Shown here: one piece after another, positions 1-8,523 of the stretch
How positions within the stretch are numbered: the first letter of the stretch is position 1
How the letters are laid out: each line of letters begins with the position of its first letter
NCBI GenBank assembly: GCA_024643385.1
Contig: JAHEMZ010000012.1
Location: forward strand, 1-53,812
Origin: Flavobacteriaceae bacterium
GTDB lineage: Bacteria; Bacteroidota; Bacteroidia; Flavobacteriales; Flavobacteriaceae
Direction: 5' to 3'
Length of the DNA stretch: 53,812 nt
Made by a program: the position numbers and the translations under genes
Notes under the pieces: model-generated
The model's database searches: none
What the model saw: only the letters and a program-made list of their open reading frames with translations
Told to the model about the DNA's origin: nothing

Positions 1-2
1 TA

Positions 3-116
3 AATATTTCTTGCTTGGATGGCGAAGTACATTTTGCCTTCGTTTACAATGGAAGTGATCCTGATCTGACAACCCGTTACCATCTTGATGCGATCAAAAT
101 TACCGGGGCGGATTGA
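3..116 (+). CDS. C-terminal end of a surface/anchored protein (partial, 5' end outside window)
   Basis: An open frame runs from the left edge to a TGA at 114-116 and encodes 37 residues. The tail contains SDPDLTTRYHLDAIKIT, which resembles the last beta strands of choice-of-anchor J or DUF5689-type lectin-like domains common in Bacteroidota surface proteins, where a phrase of the form TTRYHLDN-I-I closes the jelly roll. No sorting domain follows, so the protein would more likely be a lipoprotein than a T9SS substrate. That is inference, because the N-terminus is missing. The 180 bases after it hold no gene. The only signal I see there is a weak TACATTTA at 172-179. Confidence 0.55.
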   Translation, partial: NISCLDGEVHFAFVYNGSDPDLTTRYHLDAIKITGAD

Positions 117-297
117 ATTTGCAAAACTAAATTTCCAACCGCCTGTGTTACAAACATATAAATTTAATTGCTACATTTAATCGTCCCCTGGCACATAAAG
201 TCAAGGTATATTTTTCATTTCGGTGGAATCCAGAACCCACCTAAAAAAACGGGGCGGATCTGAAAAGCCAAACGAGTAGGAGCTAATTTTTTCAACT

Positions 298-570
298 ATG
301 CCAAAGTATGTTATTGAAAGAGAGATCCCCGGAGCGGGAGATCTATCGCCTGAACAATTAAAGGCGATCTCGCAAACCTCTTGTGGGGTGTTGCAAAGTA
401 TGGGTCCGCAGATCAATTGGATTCATAGCTATGTTACCGGGAACAAGATCTATTGTGTTTATATTGCGCCGAATGAAGAGATGGTTCGTGAACACGCCAA
501 AAAAGGTGGATTTCCGGCTAATTCAGTGGCACAGGTCATGACCATGATCGATCCTACCACATCGGAATAA
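298..570 (+). CDS. DUF4242 domain protein (SCO4226-like nickel-binding family)
   Basis: This 90-residue cytoplasmic protein covers one whole DUF4242 domain. It opens with the family-typical MPKYVIEREIPGAG and contains the core IYCVYIAPNEE followed by AKKGGFPAN, where the family has its conserved acidic and small-residue turn. Structural members of the family form a ferredoxin-like dimer, and one (SCO4226) binds nickel. The physiological role is unknown. The ATG at 298 is the first in frame and has no clear Shine-Dalgarno, as usual for this phylum. The gene stands alone and ends at a strong hairpin shared with the convergent OmpA-family gene. Confidence 0.88.
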   Translation: MPKYVIEREIPGAGDLSPEQLKAISQTSCGVLQSMGPQINWIHSYVTGNKIYCVYIAPNEEMVREHAKKGGFPANSVAQVMTMIDPTTSE

Positions 571-591
571 AGAGATCTAAGATTTTGCTAT

Positions 592-624
592 AAAAAAACC
601 CCCGCAATTTGCGAGGGTTTTTTT
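592..624. terminator. Bidirectional rho-independent terminator
   Basis: A GC-rich hairpin (arms around CCCCCGC and GCGAGGG with an AATTT loop and one mismatch) is flanked by seven A on the left and seven T on the right. It can therefore stop transcription of the DUF4242 gene on the plus strand and of the OmpA-family operon on the minus strand. Confidence 0.85.
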
Positions 625-635
625 AATGGGTGCGT

Positions 636-2522
636 TTAACGCTCTACGATTATAAAATCGGATCTTCTGTTTTTTTGATGCTGTTCTTCCGTACAATTAT
701 CACCGCAATTCACGACAGGCTTATCCTCTCCAAATCCTTGTCCGCTGATTCGTTCCGGGTCAATTCCTTTCGAGATCACATATTGAACCGTTGCTTGCGC
801 ACGTTTTTCTGATAGATCACGATTATAATCAGCCTTTCCTCTGGAATCGGAATGACTTTCCACTTTGATCTTTAATTTAGGGAACTGATTCATCACCTCT
901 ACTAATTTATCCAATTCAAAGGCAGCTTGTGGTTTGATATTGTGTTTGTTGTAGTCAAAAAGGATAGGAGCCAAATCAATTTTATCGTCTACAATGATGG
1001 CTACAATAGGACGCAACTTAATGGTTTTGGTAATTTCCCCACTCGGGTTAGCTTCAACCGTAATACCATTGCTTTCATAACCACGCATAGCGGCTTGAAC
1101 GATATGTTCTTGTTCACAAGCAGCCAATAAATCGGTAGTTCCATCTTCCGCAGATGATTTTGTGCTTAATCGGTTCTCTTTCGTGTCAAATAGCTGTACC
1201 ATGGCACCATAAACCGGATCTCCTGTATATTCGTTCAAAACGATCACGTTGATCTTTACATCACAGGGAGGTTCAATGGCACGCACTTGATAGATGTCGT
1301 CTTTTCCCTTTCCACCGGAACGGTTGGAGGACAGATAGCCTGATTGCGCAGTTGCATCATAAATAAATGCAAAGTCATCGTCGGAACTGTTTGCCCCTTT
1401 TCCTAAGTTCTTCGGATTTGAGAAGCCTTTTCCCTTAGCTTCTGCAAAGAATATGTCCAAACCTCCAATACCTATATGACCATTGCTAGAGAAATATAGG
1501 TTTCCGGCGCCATCTATATATGGGAAAACTTCTTTTCCCTCTGTATTGATTATATCGCCCAAATGTTCTGGTGTTCCAAATTTACCTTCTGAATCAATGC
1601 TTACACGATAGATATCCGATTCCCCTTTGCCTCCCGGCATATCACTTGCAAAATAGAGGGTGTTGCCGTTAGCGCTAAGCGCAGGATGACCGGTGGAATA
1701 TTGATCACTGTTGAATGGTACAGGAAATACTCCCTTCCAGCCACCATCTACCCATTCCGAATAGTAAAGATTGATCTGGTTGATCCCTTCCTCATCTTTT
1801 TTGTATTTACCGTTCAAATAGTTGTTTCTATCAAAATAGATTCGTTTCCCATCCGGGGTGATAGCCACGGTTCCTTCATGGAACTGGGTGTTTACATCTC
1901 CCGCCAAGATCTCTGCATTTTTAACGGTATTTCCAACCAAACTGGCTTTATAGATATCCAGAAAGGGTTGATCGTCCCATTTATAATTCTTTCTTTTGGT
2001 GTTTCGAGCAGAGGAAAAGTAAAAATCCTTCCCAACCACGATACCGCCAAATTCAGAATATTCAGTATTGATATCTTCTAAATTCTTTGCTTCAAATCTC
2101 GGATAATCCTCCATGATCTGTGGTACATAGTTTGGGTTTTTCATGAATTCCACCGCTCGGGAATCGTTGGGTTCCATCTTCGCAAAATCTTGCATCCAAG
2201 TGTTGTATTCACTGAATTTTCCATTAGCCTTCAGGCATTGCGCATAATTGTAAACAGTCTCCGATTTTACTTTCTTGCCTTTCATCACACGATTATAGTA
2301 GCTTTCGGCTTTTTTAGTGTCATTGATCGCATAATAGCTATTTCCCAATTGTTCAAAGACATATCGGTCGCCTTTGCCTTTTTTAATAAGCTTTTGATAT
2401 GCTTCCGCTGCATCGGTATAGGCTAATCTTTGATAAAGTTCATCGGCTTTTTTGGTATCCTTATTTTGAGCAGCTGCTATGGCAACCGAGCATATCATGA
2501 AGAGGGTAATTATGTTTTTCAT
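636..2522 (-). CDS. OmpA family protein with TPR, PD40 propeller and carboxypeptidase-regulatory-like domain (PorE-like)
   Basis: This is an exported, peptidoglycan-anchored envelope protein. From the ATG at 2522 it reads MKNIITLFMICSVAIAAAQ, a clear signal peptide. TPR-like repeats follow (about residues 20-125), then WD40-like/PD40 beta-propeller repeats (about 150-410, for example LYFASDMPGGKGESDIY and LYFSSNGHIGIGGLDIFF), a carboxypeptidase-regulatory-like beta domain (about 425-505) and a C-terminal OmpA domain (about 515-628) with the peptidoglycan-binding pattern SHSDSRG...LSEKRA...NRRSDF. An ATG at 2546 would add eight residues and overlaps the upstream stop as TAATG. I prefer 2522 because of the signal peptide, but the overlap could couple translation. 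The architecture matches proteins paired with PorP/SprF in T9SS loci, including PorE. It is the last gene of the operon. Confidence 0.88.
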   Translation of the reverse strand: MKNIITLFMICSVAIAAAQNKDTKKADELYQRLAYTDAAEAYQKLIKKGKGDRYVFEQLGNSYYAINDTKKAESYYNRVMKGKKVKSETVYNYAQCLKANGKFSEYNTWMQDFAKMEPNDSRAVEFMKNPNYVPQIMEDYPRFEAKNLEDINTEYSEFGGIVVGKDFYFSSARNTKRKNYKWDDQPFLDIYKASLVGNTVKNAEILAGDVNTQFHEGTVAITPDGKRIYFDRNNYLNGKYKKDEEGINQINLYYSEWVDGGWKGVFPVPFNSDQYSTGHPALSANGNTLYFASDMPGGKGESDIYRVSIDSEGKFGTPEHLGDIINTEGKEVFPYIDGAGNLYFSSNGHIGIGGLDIFFAEAKGKGFSNPKNLGKGANSSDDDFAFIYDATAQSGYLSSNRSGGKGKDDIYQVRAIEPPCDVKINVIVLNEYTGDPVYGAMVQLFDTKENRLSTKSSAEDGTTDLLAACEQEHIVQAAMRGYESNGITVEANPSGEITKTIKLRPIVAIIVDDKIDLAPILFDYNKHNIKPQAAFELDKLVEVMNQFPKLKIKVESHSDSRGKADYNRDLSEKRAQATVQYVISKGIDPERISGQGFGEDKPVVNCGDNCTEEQHQKNRRSDFIIVER

Positions 2523-2545
2523 TTTAATGAAATTAAAATTAATCA

Positions 2546-3448
2546 TTAGAAGTATCGAGGTGAACGAAGTGCTTTTTGTTTGAATAACAGATCGAAAGTT
2601 AATATTACTTCGTGAGAAGCACTTGAAACAGCATCCAACTCACTCACCACATGGTCATACGCATATCCGATCCGCAAATAAGGGGTGGCTTGAAACCCGA
2701 TCAACCCACTGAAGGAATCCTCCAATCTGTAGGAAGCTCCAATTTCAAACTTTTCATAGAACAGGGCGTTCAAGTTAACGTCAAACGACATAGGAGCGTT
2801 AAAGGCCGACTTAACCATGGTGGACGGCTTTAATTTGGTGTTTTCCGACAATTGGAATACATAACCTGCTGTAGCAAAATAGTGATTTACTTCGCTGCCA
2901 TATTTGATTCCATTTTCATCTAAATGCACAGAGGTTAAAAAATTGGGAACCGACAATCCTATGTAAAAATTGTCGCCATAGAAAAAGGCACCTGCCCCAA
3001 CGTTAGGGTAAGTATTGCTTATATCTTGTGAGAACAAGGGGTCATTGTCATCCTGTAATTCCAAATCGGTAAGTCCGACATCATGAAAAGTTGCTCCGGC
3101 TTTTAATCCCAATGCTAATTTTAAGTTTTCACTAACCTGTAGCGTATATGAAAAGTCTACATACACATTGGTTTCTTTAATCGGACCAAGTTCATCCTTG
3201 ATGGCGGAAAGACCTAAGCCTACTTTATCGTTTACCGGTGAATGTCCTGAAAAGGTAATAGTTTCAGGAGCTCCATCCAATCCGGACCACTGCTTGCGAT
3301 ACAAGGCTGTTAAAGACAGGGTTTCCTTTGAACCGGCATAAGCAGGGTTAACCACATTCATATTGTACATATATTGAGTGTACTGCGGGTCTTGCTGAGC
3401 CGAAGCCGTCATACTGAGCAGGAGTATTATAATCGTTAAATTTCTCAT
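2546..3448 (-). CDS. PorP/SprF family outer-membrane protein (type IX secretion)
   Basis: The 300-residue product has a signal peptide (MRNLTIIILLLSMTASAQ) followed by the family hallmark QQDPQYTQYMYNMNVVNPAYAGS and then alternating amphipathic strands of an outer-membrane barrel. PorP/SprF proteins assist secretion or surface attachment of T9SS substrates. The SprF type is specifically needed for the adhesin SprB, which carries a type-B C-terminal domain. Here the gene lies directly downstream of a type-B substrate gene (40-bp gap) and touches the OmpA-family gene, so I infer that it serves that substrate rather than being the core PorP. Confidence 0.92.
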   Translation of the reverse strand: MRNLTIIILLLSMTASAQQDPQYTQYMYNMNVVNPAYAGSKETLSLTALYRKQWSGLDGAPETITFSGHSPVNDKVGLGLSAIKDELGPIKETNVYVDFSYTLQVSENLKLALGLKAGATFHDVGLTDLELQDDNDPLFSQDISNTYPNVGAGAFFYGDNFYIGLSVPNFLTSVHLDENGIKYGSEVNHYFATAGYVFQLSENTKLKPSTMVKSAFNAPMSFDVNLNALFYEKFEIGASYRLEDSFSGLIGFQATPYLRIGYAYDHVVSELDAVSSASHEVILTFDLLFKQKALRSPRYF

Positions 3449-3488
3449 TATGGTGGGTTGTTATTATCAGTTTTGTGTTAGTTCGCTG

Positions 3489-6400
3489 TTAGTTTTCTTC
3501 TTTGTTGATGTAAATCCATCCGGTTTTCACCGATCCATAGACCGGGTCGGGCGTTGCAAATTTTATCACATAGAAATAAGTACCTGTGGGTAATTCATTC
3601 CCGTCATTATCTATTCCGCAGAATTCATTGGTATAGTTGTTTTTTTCAAACAGGCTCATACCGTATCTGTTGAAAATCTCAACGGAGAAATTTCCGGTTC
3701 TATCAGTGATGAATTCCAGATCCAAACAATCATTCAGATCATCGCCATTTGGAGAAAGTCCTTGAGGAATAATACAATTACCTACGTCGTAAAGAACCAC
3801 TGCCACACTATCAAATCCCGTACAATCGCCTACAGCAATGGTAACGGTATAAATTTGTTCTCCTAAAGTATTCGATGGGATATTTATTTCCAGTGTACTG
3901 GAAGTTTCACCTACCAAAATGTCACCGTTCAATTCCCACTGGTAGGTCACATCAGTTTCGCTGGTTACAGCCGTTAATACCTGTACTTCATTCGGACAGG
4001 TCTTAAAGTCCGGATTTACTTCCACCACTAAGGCTTCTCTTGGAGTAATTGAGATGCTATCTTGCGTGCTACATGAATTGATTGATACAATTACACTGTA
4101 CAATCCTCCAGTAGAAACAATTAATTCTGAGGTAGTCTCCCCCGGAATGATAACACCATCGACAAACCATTCGTAGGTCGCCAAAGCAGGGTCATAATTT
4201 GAAGGGGAAGCATCTAAAATTAAATCTTGGTCAAAACAAGATTGTAAGTCGGATCCAAGATCTACTTGAATATCATTGGCTGGTGTAATCGAGATACTGT
4301 CTTGTGCCGTACAATTTCCAACCGTAACGAGAACACTGTATGTGCCTTCTTGATTAACATTCAGAGTTGCATTTGTTTCTCCGGCGATTACAATTCCACC
4401 CAAACTCCACTCATAAGTAGCCAGAGTAGGATCGTAGTTGGAAGGCGAAGCATCCAATAGGATAAAATCTGTAAAGCACGATTCCATGTCTTCTCCCAGA
4501 TCAATTTGAATATCGTTGGCAGGGGTTATCGTGATACTATCCTCTACCGTACAATTTTCAACGCTTACCACAACGGTATAAGTACCTGCTTGTGAAACAC
4601 TCAAGGTTACATTGGTTTCACCAACGATTATGGTCCCGTCCAAACTCCATTCAAAGGTACACAAGGATGGATCATAGTTGGAGGGAGTTGCATCTAAAGT
4701 AATTGCTTGCTCTAAACAAGATAATAAGTCGGGTCCCAGATCTACTAATGGCGTTTCTGCCAACGATATGGCGATGGTATCTGACACCACGCAAGGCCCA
4801 ACCGTAATCTCTAAACTATAATCCCCCGAAGCAGTTACCACAATTGTTGAAGTTGTTTCACCTGTACTCCACAAATAAGTTATTCCTGTGGTATCTCCTA
4901 CAATGGTTGGGATAATTTCGAATTCTCCACCATCACATATTTGTTCGTCAGGGCCTAAATCTAAGGATGGGGCCGCAACAACATTAATCTCCACGGTATG
5001 AATTTCTTGGTCACAGGGAGGATAGGTAACTGTTACCGTGTACGTGTCTGCTGCTGAAGGAGTATAAGTAGCCGTAGTAGCAACTATATTTCCGCCACCA
5101 TCAACCCATTCATAAGTTACTTGAGTTAGATCGACCGCCGGATTTTGAGGCGTAGCATCCAATAATGGGAAATCATCACTATCACACAAATCAATAAGTG
5201 AAGGTAAGACGATATCGAAACTTATTAACTCTTGTACTAATAGATCAAAAGATACTGTGCTAAAACAACCTGGTTCATCTACTTTCTCCACTCTCACATA
5301 GATGGTTTGTGGATTAGAGATATTTACATAGGCACTTGCATTTGCTATCGCATTCTGGTTAATATCCGCATCAAATTGACTTAAATGGAAGGTAGTATTA
5401 AAAAGAAGTGGATCCTGCCCATTTAAAATAATCGGAATCTGACTTTCCAGATCAAAGGTTCCTTCTTGATTACCTGTTTCGTCACAAGCCGTTAAATCCG
5501 GGGGCGAAACAATTTGTGGTTGGCCATTTACAAGGGATAATGTGATGTCATCAATTGCAAGATCATTACCACAGCCCCCAATGGAGTTATTAATTAACAC
5601 TAATTGGATATCAGTATTCGCTCCGGTATTGAAGTTGATAAAAAATTCTTGCCAATTCGGATTTGGTTCATTTTGAATATCACCCGTATTTGTTTCTTGA
5701 ATGAGTACCCCATTCGGGTCTTCGATTCTGAAAATTACATTGGAAGGGATGCCGGTTCCTCCACAGATCCCCGTATCGGTATCATAAACCGTAGTGATCC
5801 AAGCGCTAAAACTATAATCCACGTTTGAATCCAGTGTGATCGTTCTTCTATAAAATTCACCGATCGTAAAATCGGCATTGACAAATAGCATTCTACCGTC
5901 CACATCATTTTCAGTATGGTCTTCCATCCCCACATGCCATCCGGTATTGAGTCCGGTGGAAGTATTGCTGGTTGTATATTCACCATCATTCACCTGAGAA
6001 ATCGTATTACATACATAGGTAGTGGTAGCGCCATTCAGGTCACAACCACGACCCGTTCCTGTTCCGAAATTTTCTTCAAAGTCGATACTTCCACATTCCG
6101 ATAAAATAATACAATCCGGTCCGGTCAAGAAAGTGATTGATACACTATCGGAAATAGTACATCCATCTCCGGTGACATCAACCGAATAGATATCTGTAGT
6201 AGTCACGGTAATCGTTTGAGTAGTTTCTCCGGTGCTCCATAAGAAGGTGGCATCTGCAGGATCTATCCCATCCAGAGTGGCAGTTAGATCATAGGAAGGA
6301 GTATCACAAAGCACTTGATCACCGCCTAAATCTACACTAAACGATGCAGAGGAAGTTACTTCCACGTCATCGGTGAGTACTACCACTTCACCATTACAAT

Positions 6401-7367
6401 TGGTGTAGGTGACACGCGCGGTGTATACTTCTGTTCCCACCGGGCAAACTTCTATGGAAGGGTTATTACTGATAAAATTCCCTCCTGAATCGATCCATTC
6501 AAAAACGTATGTTTCCACACCGGCGGGGCTAAAACGCCAAGCCTCATTGTTCGCTGTCCAAGGGGAGTCGGATGTGTTTCTTCCCGGGGGTACAAACGCT
6601 ATGTTTCCGTCGTTGTTCTGAATTCCCAGTGCAGCATTTCCACTGTTCCAGGTAGGACATACGGGTTTGTCTTGCATATACACTTCGATCACATTTGAGA
6701 ATTCGTAGAAAACCACCATTTGTGTGGCCAGTAGATTATTACAAGCTCCTGAAAACATGGGAACCTCGAAATAAGCAACCACTAACACACGATTGGGAAA
6801 CGTTCCCAGTACTTCGTATCCAATTTCCTCCGTTGTGGAAACAGAAGGATCAATATCATGACCGGGCGTAAAGACATTTGCTTCCCCTAAAGTTGGATTA
6901 CTGTTGTTTGGTAAGTTTTCTGTAAAGGACCAACCATTAGTGGTGTCGTTAGGATCCACATCGAATCGGATCACACCATTGGAACCCACCTGAAATTGTA
7001 CTTCTATATTCTCAAAATAACAAAAGTCGAAAGGTAGATTCTCCACTACAGACCAACGGTCGTCTTGATTCGGATTCAATTGAGTTGCCAATCCATTGAA
7101 GGGAAAAGGGGGATTGTAGGTGATGGGATCGATCGAATATAGATTCGATGCAGATTCAAAGGTCTGTAAAAAATCGGCTGTAATCGTTGCACAACCGGTT
7201 CCGGTGGAACAATCAACGGTCACATCCGGCCCTGCATCCACATACAGTGATCCCGGACCTTGGGCAAGTCCGTCGACATAAACAAACAGCATTAAAAAAA
7301 CACCTGTGAGGATTCCTTTTTTATTAAATGAAGTGAAAGACCCGCAAAGAGGTAAAGATGTATTCAT
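3489..7367 (-). CDS. Large secreted adhesin-like protein with Ig-like repeats and type-B T9SS sorting domain
   Basis: The 1292-residue protein begins with a long-n-region signal peptide (hydrophobic core about residues 19-35, ending GLAQG). Residues about 40-290 form a globular domain. A series of PKD/Ig-like modules follows, each with a D-LG-D---C start and a T-TYTV-V end. Inserted at about residues 415-610 is a jelly-roll carbohydrate-binding-like domain (SIDFEENFGTGTGRGC to LAIDDITLSL). Three consecutive 80-residue modules (about 873-1112) are nearly alike. The C-terminus (about 1190-1292) is the gliding-motility-associated CHU_C/type-B domain, with IPQGLSPNGDDLND, IFNRYG and LPTGTYFYVI. 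By analogy with SprB and similar proteins, it should be exported across the outer membrane and displayed. The ligand is unknown. It is the first gene of a three-gene operon. Confidence 0.9.
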   Translation of the reverse strand: MNTSLPLCGSFTSFNKKGILTGVFLMLFVYVDGLAQGPGSLYVDAGPDVTVDCSTGTGCATITADFLQTFESASNLYSIDPITYNPPFPFNGLATQLNPNQDDRWSVVENLPFDFCYFENIEVQFQVGSNGVIRFDVDPNDTTNGWSFTENLPNNSNPTLGEANVFTPGHDIDPSVSTTEEIGYEVLGTFPNRVLVVAYFEVPMFSGACNNLLATQMVVFYEFSNVIEVYMQDKPVCPTWNSGNAALGIQNNDGNIAFVPPGRNTSDSPWTANNEAWRFSPAGVETYVFEWIDSGGNFISNNPSIEVCPVGTEVYTARVTYTNCNGEVVVLTDDVEVTSSASFSVDLGGDQVLCDTPSYDLTATLDGIDPADATFLWSTGETTQTITVTTTDIYSVDVTGDGCTISDSVSITFLTGPDCIILSECGSIDFEENFGTGTGRGCDLNGATTTYVCNTISQVNDGEYTTSNTSTGLNTGWHVGMEDHTENDVDGRMLFVNADFTIGEFYRRTITLDSNVDYSFSAWITTVYDTDTGICGGTGIPSNVIFRIEDPNGVLIQETNTGDIQNEPNPNWQEFFINFNTGANTDIQLVLINNSIGGCGNDLAIDDITLSLVNGQPQIVSPPDLTACDETGNQEGTFDLESQIPIILNGQDPLLFNTTFHLSQFDADINQNAIANASAYVNISNPQTIYVRVEKVDEPGCFSTVSFDLLVQELISFDIVLPSLIDLCDSDDFPLLDATPQNPAVDLTQVTYEWVDGGGNIVATTATYTPSAADTYTVTVTYPPCDQEIHTVEINVVAAPSLDLGPDEQICDGGEFEIIPTIVGDTTGITYLWSTGETTSTIVVTASGDYSLEITVGPCVVSDTIAISLAETPLVDLGPDLLSCLEQAITLDATPSNYDPSLCTFEWSLDGTIIVGETNVTLSVSQAGTYTVVVSVENCTVEDSITITPANDIQIDLGEDMESCFTDFILLDASPSNYDPTLATYEWSLGGIVIAGETNATLNVNQEGTYSVLVTVGNCTAQDSISITPANDIQVDLGSDLQSCFDQDLILDASPSNYDPALATYEWFVDGVIIPGETTSELIVSTGGLYSVIVSINSCSTQDSISITPREALVVEVNPDFKTCPNEVQVLTAVTSETDVTYQWELNGDILVGETSSTLEINIPSNTLGEQIYTVTIAVGDCTGFDSVAVVLYDVGNCIIPQGLSPNGDDLNDCLDLEFITDRTGNFSVEIFNRYGMSLFEKNNYTNEFCGIDNDGNELPTGTYFYVIKFATPDPVYGSVKTGWIYINKEEN
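4032..4751 (-). repeat. Three tandem 240-bp Ig-module repeats inside the adhesin-like gene
   Basis: Three in-frame units of exactly 240 bp (4512-4751, 4272-4511, 4032-4271) each encode 80 residues. Each begins DLG-D--SC and contains P/SNYDP-L-T-EW near its middle and DSI(S/T)ITP near its end. The constant unit length with no indels, and the shared SPSNYDP and ITPAND segments, suggest recent duplication. The flanking modules of the same protein have different lengths. Confidence 0.9.
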
Positions 7368-7462
7368 TGTAAAATGATTGGTGGTTATTCGGAACTAAAG
7401 TAATTAAAAAACTAGGATTAGCTGGTTTAAAATTAATTTTTAGCTGCGACGTAAGAAAATAC

Positions 7463-8446
7463 CTATAAAATCGAAATTTTTGCGGTCTCGTGGAACGAAA
7501 AAACGCCATAAACTGGAAAATGATCACTTACTCCTCCAATATATTTTTTCCCAATATAGGTGCGAAAGGGAAGTCCCTTGAATCTCCCTTTATATTCTTG
7601 TAAATTTCGTGGATCATAAATCTTTGCCTTTTCAAAGCGAAATGGATTTTTATGCATTTCAAGAAAATTATGTGAAATCAGGATTTGATCGAACAAATGC
7701 CAAGTGTGCTGGTGATTAAGACTCCCTTTATCCCGGGTGAGTAAGACCTCCATCGGATTGTAAAGTCCATGTTCCATTAATCGTTGCATGCTTTTACTTT
7801 GCGGATCGTCATTGAAATCACCCATTACAATGATACGGGCATCGGAGTCGCCGGATCTTATGTCTTGAATGATCTCAGTCATTCGAATGGAAGCAGTCAC
7901 ACGTTTTTCAGATGTTTCCTCTGTTCCACTTCTACGGGAAGGCCAGTGATTGATGAGTAGATGAACATCTGCAGTATGCAGGCTTCCTTCCACGTGTAGA
8001 ATGTCTCTGGTGAAATCTCTTTCCCCTTGTTCGTTAGTGATATATACTTCATGTGAATACTTCGCTTTCACGGTAAAGAACGCTTTTCGGTATAGCAGCC
8101 CGGTATCGATTCCCCTTTCGTCCGGAGAATCGAAATGAACAATACCATACTCCTTTTGTCTTAAATACCGGGATGCCACAAGTTGCTCCAGAACGGTTCT
8201 ATTTTCTACTTCTGCGACACCTAATAGTACCGGTGGATAGCCGATCTCCTCGTGACCGATCTGTGAGATCACTTTTCCAAGTTTCTTTATCTTTTGATCC
8301 AATCGTTTTGGATTCCAATTCTTAACAGATCCTACTGTGAAATCATCATCTAGGGTAGAAGGATCATTAGCGGTATCAAAAAGGTTTTCCAGATTGTAAA
8401 AGGCAATGGAGTACCGGTGATCCTGTTGGGGTGATTTTGAAAACAT
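7463..8446 (-). CDS. Endonuclease/exonuclease/phosphatase family protein
   Basis: The product is 327 residues from the ATG at 8446 (MFSKSPQQDHRY). A longer frame to 8488 exists but would put a start inside the hflX promoter region. The metal-dependent EEP fold is shown by its motifs in order: FYNLENLFD near the N-terminus, GVAEVENR (catalytic Glu), LLINHWPSR, VMGDFNDDP (Asp/Asn) and the terminal GGVSDHFPVYG (Asp-His). There is no signal peptide, so a cytoplasmic location is likely. The family cuts DNA, RNA or phosphate esters. The substrate cannot be read from the sequence. The gene is divergent from hflX. Confidence 0.9.
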   Translation of the reverse strand: MFSKSPQQDHRYSIAFYNLENLFDTANDPSTLDDDFTVGSVKNWNPKRLDQKIKKLGKVISQIGHEEIGYPPVLLGVAEVENRTVLEQLVASRYLRQKEYGIVHFDSPDERGIDTGLLYRKAFFTVKAKYSHEVYITNEQGERDFTRDILHVEGSLHTADVHLLINHWPSRRSGTEETSEKRVTASIRMTEIIQDIRSGDSDARIIVMGDFNDDPQSKSMQRLMEHGLYNPMEVLLTRDKGSLNHQHTWHLFDQILISHNFLEMHKNPFRFEKAKIYDPRNLQEYKGRFKGLPFRTYIGKKYIGGVSDHFPVYGVFSFHETAKISIL

Positions 8447-8497
8447 TCGGGAAGTATTTGAATCTAAAATAACAAAAATCCTGAACAAACTGTTTTG

Positions 8498-8505
8498 TAC
8501 CTTTG
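8498..8505 (+). promoter_or_regulatory. Bacteroidota-type -7 element for hflX
   Basis: TACCTTTG matches TAnnTTTG and lies 18 bases before the hflX ATG, leaving a short leader. The -33 box is not obvious. Confidence 0.55.
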
Positions 8506-8523
8506 CATGGAATATAGTATACT

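Noticed and set aside
8447-8488. N-terminal extension of the endonuclease-family gene to 8488
   Set aside because: The added 14 residues have no counterpart in the fold and reach toward the divergent hflX promoter. The ATG at 8446 is more credible.
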